This document shows positions 20,477 through 25,258 of a stretch of DNA of 25,258 nt, piece after piece. The notes under the pieces were generated by a model. It was not told the origin of the DNA. It was given only the letters and a program-made list of their open reading frames with translations, and made no database searches. Source of the DNA: Clostridium sp. CAG:1024 (lineage in GTDB: Bacteria; Bacillota; Clostridia; Christensenellales; CAG-138); assembly GCA_000432015.1 (NCBI GenBank), contig HF985470.1:1-25258 (forward strand), in the 5' to 3' direction. Each line of letters starts with the position of its first letter. The stretch's first letter is position 1. The translations under genes were made by a program, and so were the position numbers.

Positions 20477-21232
20477 TCAACCGAACCTCCCTGTAATGTA
20501 ATCCTCAGTGCGCCGATCATGCGGCGTGGAGAAAAGCGTCTCTGTATCGTCATATTCCACAAGTTCTCCAAGAAGGAAGAACGCGGTGCTGTCGGAGATG
20601 CGCGCGGCCTGCTGCATGTTGTGCGTAACGATCACGATGGTGTATTTTTCACGCAGTTCCAGGGCAAGATCTTCGATCTTTGAAGTGGAGATCGGATCGA
20701 GGGCGCTTGTCGGTTCGTCCATCAAAAGCACATCCGGCGACACGGCAAGCGCACGGGCGATGCAGAGCCGCTGCTGCTGTCCGCCGGACAGACCGAGCGC
20801 ATTCTTTTTCAGACGATCCTTGACCTCATCCCAGATCGCCGCGTCTCGGAGCGAGCGTTCCACGATCTCATCCAGTTTTGCGCGGGATTTTATGCCGTGC
20901 GTGCGCGGGCCGTATGCGATGTTGTCGTAAATACTCATCGGGAAGGGATTCGGCTTTTGAAACACCATGCCGATCTCCCGCCGCAGCTCGCTGACGTCCG
21001 TTGTGGGCGAAAAAATGTCCGTTCCTTTGTATGTGACCGAGCCCGTCACGCGAACGTCGGGAACGAGATCGTTCATGCGGTTCAGCGTTTTCAAAAACGT
21101 GGATTTGCCGCAGCCGGAGGGGCCGATTAGAGCGGTGATGCTGTTCTTTGGGATCTCAATGCTGACATCCTTCAGGGCTTGATGGTCGCCGTACCAGAGA
21201 CAGAGATCTTTTACGGTGATGAGATTGCTCAT
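20477..21232 (-). CDS. pstB: Phosphate ABC transporter ATP-binding protein PstB
   Basis: Product of 251 residues. Walker A is GPSGCGKST (37-45), followed by the PstB-specific LNRMNDLVP segment; the Q-loop is VFQKPNPFPMSIYDNIAYGPR, the signature is LSGGQQQRLCIARAL, Walker B is VLLMDEPTSALDPIST, and the switch is VTHNMQQAARISD. It hydrolyses ATP to drive phosphate import. The ATG overlaps the pstA stop by four bases (ATGA), which indicates coupled translation; AAGGAG lies upstream. The longer in-frame start at 21277 would run into pstA and is not used. Confidence 0.97.
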   Translation of the reverse strand: MSNLITVKDLCLWYGDHQALKDVSIEIPKNSITALIGPSGCGKSTFLKTLNRMNDLVPDVRVTGSVTYKGTDIFSPTTDVSELRREIGMVFQKPNPFPMSIYDNIAYGPRTHGIKSRAKLDEIVERSLRDAAIWDEVKDRLKKNALGLSGGQQQRLCIARALAVSPDVLLMDEPTSALDPISTSKIEDLALELREKYTIVIVTHNMQQAARISDSTAFFLLGELVEYDDTETLFSTPHDRRTEDYITGRFG

Positions 21233-22092
21233 AATTTCTTTTTCTCCTTGTAATATCGCTGCACAAGCGAAGCGCACAGATTGATGAGAAGCGTTAGCAG
21301 CATCAGGATGGCTGCGATCGCGAAGGCTGCGCCGAATTCACCCTGCTCCTTCGCGTAAACATACAGCGCGACGGTGAGCGTCGCCCCTGCGCTGTGCAGG
21401 CCCTGGAAAAAACCGTTCAGCGTGTGCGCAAAGCCCGCCGTGAACAACAGCGCGGCCGATTCGCCGAGAATACGCCCGATGGAAAGGATGCAGCCGGTGA
21501 TCACGCCATGCACGCAGCCCGGCAGCACGACCGTTCGGATGACGCGCCACTTGCCCGCGCCGAGACCGAAAGCGCCCTCGCGATAGCTTTGCGGAACGGT
21601 TTTCAGGCTTTCCTGCGTCGTGCGCATGACGGTCGGAAGATTCATGATGACAAGCGTCAGCGCGCCTGCGAGCAGCGAGGTCTTCATGCCGCAGAATTGG
21701 CAGAAGAAGAGCATTCCGACAAGGCCGTAGATGATGGAGGGGATCCCGGACAGCGTTTCTGCCGCATACTCGATCGCAGCGACGATACGCGGGCGCTTTG
21801 TATACTCCGTGAGATAGACTGCCGCGCCTACGCCGAGCGGGAGCACGATGACGATCGCTGCAAACACGATATAGACCGTGTTCAAGATATCAGGCAGAAT
21901 GCCGATCCTGTCCGAAAGATAGCTGGGAGAGGTCGAAAGCAGCTCCCAGGTCAGATGCGGAAGCCCCTTGTACAGTACATAACCGATGAGAAACAGCACA
22001 AGGCCGCCCGTCAGCGCGGTCGCGCACCACAGGAGTATCCGCAGCAGCGCCGCAGATAGCGCGCGCCGTTTGGAAAAGTTGTTTGGGCGCAT
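21229..22092 (-). CDS. pstA: Phosphate ABC transporter permease PstA
   Basis: Product of 287 residues with about six membrane helices. Landmarks are YVLYKGLPHLTWELL near the N-terminus, GGVGAAVYLTEY-like IVLPLGVGAAVYLTEYTK, ETLSGIPSIIYGLVGMLFF and the EAA loop SLKTVPQSYREGAFGLGAGKWRVIRTVVLPG. The region GESAALLFTAGF follows. It forms the transmembrane pore with PstC. GGAGGG precedes the ATG, six bases after the pstC stop. Confidence 0.96.
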   Translation of the reverse strand: MRPNNFSKRRALSAALLRILLWCATALTGGLVLFLIGYVLYKGLPHLTWELLSTSPSYLSDRIGILPDILNTVYIVFAAIVIVLPLGVGAAVYLTEYTKRPRIVAAIEYAAETLSGIPSIIYGLVGMLFFCQFCGMKTSLLAGALTLVIMNLPTVMRTTQESLKTVPQSYREGAFGLGAGKWRVIRTVVLPGCVHGVITGCILSIGRILGESAALLFTAGFAHTLNGFFQGLHSAGATLTVALYVYAKEQGEFGAAFAIAAILMLLTLLINLCASLVQRYYKEKKKL

Positions 22093-22098
22093 GAGCTT

Positions 22099-22968
22099 TT
22101 ATCCCTCCCTGCTGTGCTTCAGAAACCGGTTCAGTACGGCATTGATGAGCATGATGAACAGAAACAGCACGAGTGCGATCGAGAACAGCGCCTGCCGCTG
22201 CAAACCGCCGGAATAGGACATTTCGCTCGCGACCGCCGTTGTCAGGAAGCGAACGCTCTCGAACAGCCCGGGCATATTCGGCGCATTGCCGGACACCATC
22301 ATGACCGCCATCGCCTCACCGATGGCTCTGCCGACACCCAGCACGACCGCGGCCGCAATGCCGCTCTTCGCGGCCGGGACCGATATGCGGAAGTATGTTT
22401 CTATGGGCGTTGCGCCAAGCGCAAGGGAAGCGTCTTCATATTCTTTCGGTACGGCTTCGAGCGCGGTCACGGATACTTTGATGATGGAGGGTAGGATCAT
22501 GACTGCAAGCACGACGATCGCCGCGAGCAGGCCGGAGCCGTCGGGAAGGCGAAAGAGCGTGCGGAGCCCCGGAACGAGCACCAGCATACCGACAAGACCG
22601 TACACAACGGAGGGGATCCCGGCCAAAAGGCTTACCGCGTTTTGCATCAGCGCCTTGACCTTTGCAGGGGCGAGCTTTGCAAGATAGACCGCCGTAAGAA
22701 ACCCGACCGGCACGCCCAGCAGGATCGCGCCCGCCGTGCCGTAGATGCTGGTCAGAATAAAGGGCAGGATGCCGAATGCGGGTTCCGCGGCCGTGGACGC
22801 CCAGGTTTTCCCGAAAAGGAAGGGAATCAGTCCGATCTTGCGTATGGCGGGAATGCCGGAAATAACGAGATAGACCGTGATCATCAGCACGCATCCGACC
22901 GTGATAAGGCCGAGCACGAGGAATACCCCGTGCACGGCCGATTCAAGCAGTTGCTTCGTTCGTTTCAT
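22099..22968 (-). CDS. pstC: Phosphate ABC transporter permease PstC
   Basis: Product of 289 residues with about six membrane helices. Landmarks are LISGIP-like YLVISGIPAIRKIG and FLFGKTWASTAAEPAFGILPFILTSIYGT, then LLAGIPSVVYGLVGMLVLVP and the EAA loop ALEAVPKEYEDASLALGATPIETYFRISVP. It ends with GRAIGEAMAVMMVSGN and a final helix. Its Shine-Dalgarno (AGGGA) is modest. It lies 27 bp after pstS. Confidence 0.96.
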   Translation of the reverse strand: MKRTKQLLESAVHGVFLVLGLITVGCVLMITVYLVISGIPAIRKIGLIPFLFGKTWASTAAEPAFGILPFILTSIYGTAGAILLGVPVGFLTAVYLAKLAPAKVKALMQNAVSLLAGIPSVVYGLVGMLVLVPGLRTLFRLPDGSGLLAAIVVLAVMILPSIIKVSVTALEAVPKEYEDASLALGATPIETYFRISVPAAKSGIAAAVVLGVGRAIGEAMAVMMVSGNAPNMPGLFESVRFLTTAVASEMSYSGGLQRQALFSIALVLFLFIMLINAVLNRFLKHSREG

Positions 22969-22995
22969 AGTGGTGTCCCTGGCGTGGCCGGACGG

Positions 22996-23808
22996 TCAGT
23001 TCGCCGCCACTGCGCCCGCTGCGGCAATGATGTCGGCAGCCTCGCCGGAAGTGACATAATCAAAGAACTTCTGCGCCGTCTCGGAAAGCGCTTCGCCTTC
23101 CCGCGTTATAAGGACAAAGGGGCGCTGGATCGCATAGCTTCCGTCCCGCACGGTATCCTCGGTCGGCACGACGCCGCCCACGCTGAGCGCCTTGACGCTG
23201 CCCTTGACAGAGGCGAGGGAGGCATAGCCGATGGCGTTGGGGTTCTGTGCGACGCTTGTGATCACGTCGCCCGTAGACGTCAGCTCCTGCCGATATTTGC
23301 AGGCATCCTTTGTATCGGTGACGCTTTCAAAACCATCCCGCGTTCCGCTGCCCGCTTCGCGCCCGATGACGACGATCTCGGAATCAGCGCCGCCGACGTC
23401 CTTCCAGTTTGTGATCTCGCCCGTATAGATCTTCGCGATCGTCGCAATGTCGAGATCGGAGACGGGGTTTTCCGGGCTTACGATCACGGCGATCCCGTCG
23501 TAAGCAAGCACGGTCTCTTTGAGCCCTGCGGCTTTTTCTTCATCCTTCAGGCTTCTGCTCGACAGACCGATATCGCAGCGGCCTTCCTGCACCGCCTTGA
23601 TGCCGGAGCCGGAGCCCGTCGGGTTATAGGTGAAGGCGACGCCGCTGTTCGCCGACATAAAGGATTCGCCAAGCGCGCCGATGACCTTTTCCATGGAGGT
23701 CGAGCCGTCGGTGGAGACGGAGCCGGTGGATTCCGCAGCCTTTCCGCATCCGGAGAACAGCAGTGCGGACATCGCGATCGCAAGCAGGATGCTGACAATT
23801 TTCTTCAT
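22996..23808 (-). CDS. pstS: Phosphate-binding lipoprotein PstS
   Basis: Product of 270 residues, typical of the shorter Gram-positive PstS. A lipoprotein signal ends in LLFSGC with the modified Cys at 21. The mature part shows the phosphate-binding pattern: STDGSTSMEKVIGALGE (phosphate-contact Ser/Thr), the NPTGSGSGIKAVQEGRCDIGLSSR loop, and the IGREAGSGTRDGFES anion-binding segment. It captures phosphate outside the membrane and passes it to PstCA. AAGGAG lies about eleven bases before the ATG. It is the first gene of the operon, with promoter and PhoP-box-like repeats upstream. Confidence 0.96.
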   Translation of the reverse strand: MKKIVSILLAIAMSALLFSGCGKAAESTGSVSTDGSTSMEKVIGALGESFMSANSGVAFTYNPTGSGSGIKAVQEGRCDIGLSSRSLKDEEKAAGLKETVLAYDGIAVIVSPENPVSDLDIATIAKIYTGEITNWKDVGGADSEIVVIGREAGSGTRDGFESVTDTKDACKYRQELTSTGDVITSVAQNPNAIGYASLASVKGSVKALSVGGVVPTEDTVRDGSYAIQRPFVLITREGEALSETAQKFFDYVTSGEAADIIAAAGAVAAN

Positions 23809-23844
23809 ATTCTTTGTTTCTCCTTTTCGTTTTCTTACGCATTC

Positions 23845-23899
23845 AGAATACGCTCCGCTTGTTAAATCAAAAAGAAGCGTGCTGTAAAATCCGGGTCAA
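23845..23899 (-). promoter_or_regulatory. pst operon promoter region with PhoP-box-like repeats
   Basis: On the minus strand TTGACC (23894-23899) and TTTACA (23883-23888) are direct repeats 11 bp apart, close to the TTHACA-N5 repeats bound by PhoP in Gram-positive bacteria; a further TTAACA occurs at 23860-23865 but out of that spacing by one base. A TATTCT (23845-23850) could be the -10. Regulation by phosphate starvation is expected from knowledge of pst operons; the individual sites are tentative. Confidence 0.4.
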
Positions 23900-23910
23900 A
23901 TTTTGAAAAG

Positions 23911-23940
23911 AAAAAAGATCCTGTTCGATCGAACAGGATC
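23911..23940 (-). terminator. Rho-independent terminator of the PIG-V-like gene
   Basis: A perfect 24-bp palindrome (23917-23940) forms a 10-bp stem, GATCCTGTTC/GAACAGGATC, with a GATC loop. On the minus strand it is followed by six T residues. It isolates the pst promoter from the upstream gene, whose stop is 21 bases away. Confidence 0.93.
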
Positions 23941-23960
23941 CGCAAATTGAAGAGCAAAGA

Positions 23961-25258
23961 CTAACCCAAACGCCAGCCTCGAACAAACGCATACAGATAC
24001 ACCGGAAGGAATGCAAGCAGCAGTGCCATGAATAGCACATGCCAGATCCGCTTCTTTGCGGCGCAGGAAAACGCCAGCGGCAGTGGGAACAGCATCGCCA
24101 GACATCGCGGAAGACAAACGAACGGAGAAACGCCCGCAATGAGAGCAAATGCAGCGAGAAAATAGGCCGAGTAGGAACTGCGAAGCCTGGGGATCGCCGG
24201 GATCAGGATCGCAAGCGAGCCGAACAGCGCAAGGAGGTTTGCGCCCCAAAGCGCGACCGTCTCATGCAGGTTCTGATCGCGGAGCGATTGCAGAAGGTAT
24301 AAGATCTGATGCGCAGCGGCTTGAAAAAAGAAAGAGAATCCCTGTCCGCGCGCACGGTATGCAGCGATAAAGCGGAATGGATCGCCCGAGACCTGCCAAT
24401 TGATATAGAGATACAGGCCGAACCCCGCAGGAATGAGCAGCAGGGCAAGGAAACGTCCCGTATAGGCGCGGGAAAGCGCGCGCATATCGGATGCGACCAG
24501 CCTGTCTGCGCGCAGATCACCGATCAGTTCGATCAATGCGGGAAGAAGAAGCAACACGCCCAGCAGGTGCGTGAAGGCAGCAAACATTCCCAGCAGGGCG
24601 GCGAACAGGTAGCGCTTTTTTCGGACAAAATAGAGAGAGGCGACGGATAACAGAAGGAACAGGCTGTCGGGCAGCGGCTGCATGAACAGAAGGCTTCCGG
24701 GCAGCAGGCAAAGATAGACGACCGCACGGAGCGCCGCATCGCGTTCCATATCGAAGAGCGCGAGTTCATAGAGCAAACAGGCCGCGAACACAAAAGCCAT
24801 GTTGGAGACAAACAGCCCCGTAACGAGCGTGTTCCGAAACACATAGCCCAGCACGCGCAGCAGCGCGGGGTAGAATGGGAACAGCGTCAACAGGCCGCTT
24901 TCCGCGTCATACCAGCGCGCTGCAAGCAGGAGATAGTCTGCGGCGTTCGAGCCCTCTGAGGCCCAGAGCGACAGACAGTCAAACACGCCGCCCGTGTAGC
25001 CGTTTTGCCGGTAGAGCAGCAGATACGCCGCAAGAAACAGCACGATGCGCGAAAGCGCGACCGTGAACGCGATCCGAAAGAAGGGGTGCATTCGGCGTTT
25101 TCGTCCGCTTCTGCGGCCTGCGTTCGCATCCGGCGCCGGGATAGGCTCGCCGCTCCAGGCACGCTGCCACTGCGGGACGAGTCGGATCAGGCAGACGGCA
25201 AAGAGAAACAGCAGCGCCGCCGCCGATACAACGAATGCGCTGCGGACGGCGCTGCCGG
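23961..25258 (-). CDS. PIG-V-like membrane mannosyl/glycosyltransferase, open at the window edge
   Basis: From the first ATG (25091) it would be a 376-residue, very hydrophobic protein with about ten membrane helices. The SRIVLFLAAYLLLY first helix, the outer-loop NAADYLLLAARWYDAESG and LFPFYPALLRVLGY match the bacterial relatives of the GPI mannosyltransferase PIG-V, which use polyprenyl-phosphate sugars on the outer face of the membrane. However, the same frame continues without a stop to base 25258 and encodes AFVVSAAALLFLFAVCLIRL (a further helix) and a Pro/Arg-rich linker. No clear ribosome site precedes the 25091 ATG. I therefore favour a longer protein starting outside the window; the short form is the alternative. 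The acceptor is unknown; cell-wall polymer or lipid glycosylation is a guess. It is ended by a strong terminator. Confidence 0.78.
   Translation of the reverse strand, partial: GSAVRSAFVVSAAALLFLFAVCLIRLVPQWQRAWSGEPIPAPDANAGRRSGRKRRMHPFFRIAFTVALSRIVLFLAAYLLLYRQNGYTGGVFDCLSLWASEGSNAADYLLLAARWYDAESGLLTLFPFYPALLRVLGYVFRNTLVTGLFVSNMAFVFAACLLYELALFDMERDAALRAVVYLCLLPGSLLFMQPLPDSLFLLLSVASLYFVRKKRYLFAALLGMFAAFTHLLGVLLLLPALIELIGDLRADRLVASDMRALSRAYTGRFLALLLIPAGFGLYLYINWQVSGDPFRFIAAYRARGQGFSFFFQAAAHQILYLLQSLRDQNLHETVALWGANLLALFGSLAILIPAIPRLRSSYSAYFLAAFALIAGVSPFVCLPRCLAMLFPLPLAFSCAAKKRIWHVLFMALLLAFLPVYLYAFVRGWRLG

Overview
The window looks like chromosomal DNA of a fermentative, amino-acid- and sugar-acid-using member of the Bacillota, probably class Clostridia. 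This rests on visibly GC-rich coding sequence, strong AGGAGG-type ribosome binding sites, GTG starts, short intergenic gaps, lipoprotein-type binding proteins, B. subtilis-style cre-like sites, and protein types (clostridial KDG kinase and a KDPG aldolase with a C-terminal extension). No rRNA, tRNA, insertion sequence, phage gene or CRISPR array was seen. I did not compute GC content, and the species cannot be named from this window.

Layout. (1) 1-2161, minus strand: an operon of an Lrp/AsnC regulator, a class I aminotransferase and gdhA (cut by the window edge), suited to oxidative deamination of amino acids. (2) 2426-3364, plus: an EamA-type exporter. (3) 3385-6515, minus: an operon of an M20 peptidase, the MadL and MadM malonate-type symporter subunits, and an SDR dehydrogenase. 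(4) 6811-7608, plus: an IclR-family regulator with its own terminator. (5) 7778-9025, minus: a PLP fold-type II enzyme that resembles threonine synthase. (6) 9419-19539, plus: an apparent single 10-kb operon of KDG kinase, a KDPG aldolase fused to a VOC-like domain, a creatininase-family amidohydrolase, a five-gene Dpp/Opp-type ABC importer, a RidA-family protein and an M20D amidohydrolase, closed by a strong terminator. (7) 19837-23808, minus: pstS-pstC-pstA-pstB-phoU. (8) 23961-25258, minus: a PIG-V-like multi-membrane glycosyltransferase, open at the window edge.

Regions 3 to 6 appear to form one regulon. A motif beginning TATGAAAC occurs in the promoter region of the M20-madLM-SDR operon, at the start of the PLP-enzyme gene, and directly over the transcription start of the big operon, which has a perfect TTGACA-17-TATAAT promoter. 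Two of these sites agree at 14 of 15 positions. The motif resembles KdgR (IclR-family) boxes, and the only nearby regulator is the IclR protein between the units. Two cre-like sites sharing TGCAAACGT suggest added catabolite control. The leader of the big operon also carries three tandem 34-bp repeats whose core resembles the operator.

Working hypothesis (inference): the locus imports an N-acylated or amide-linked amino-sugar acid, for example an N-acyl-hexosaminate. The amidohydrolases release the free amino acid-sugar, the PLP enzyme removes ammonia to give 2-keto-3-deoxygluconate with RidA clearing the enamine/imine, and KDG kinase plus KDPG aldolase finish to pyruvate and glyceraldehyde 3-phosphate.
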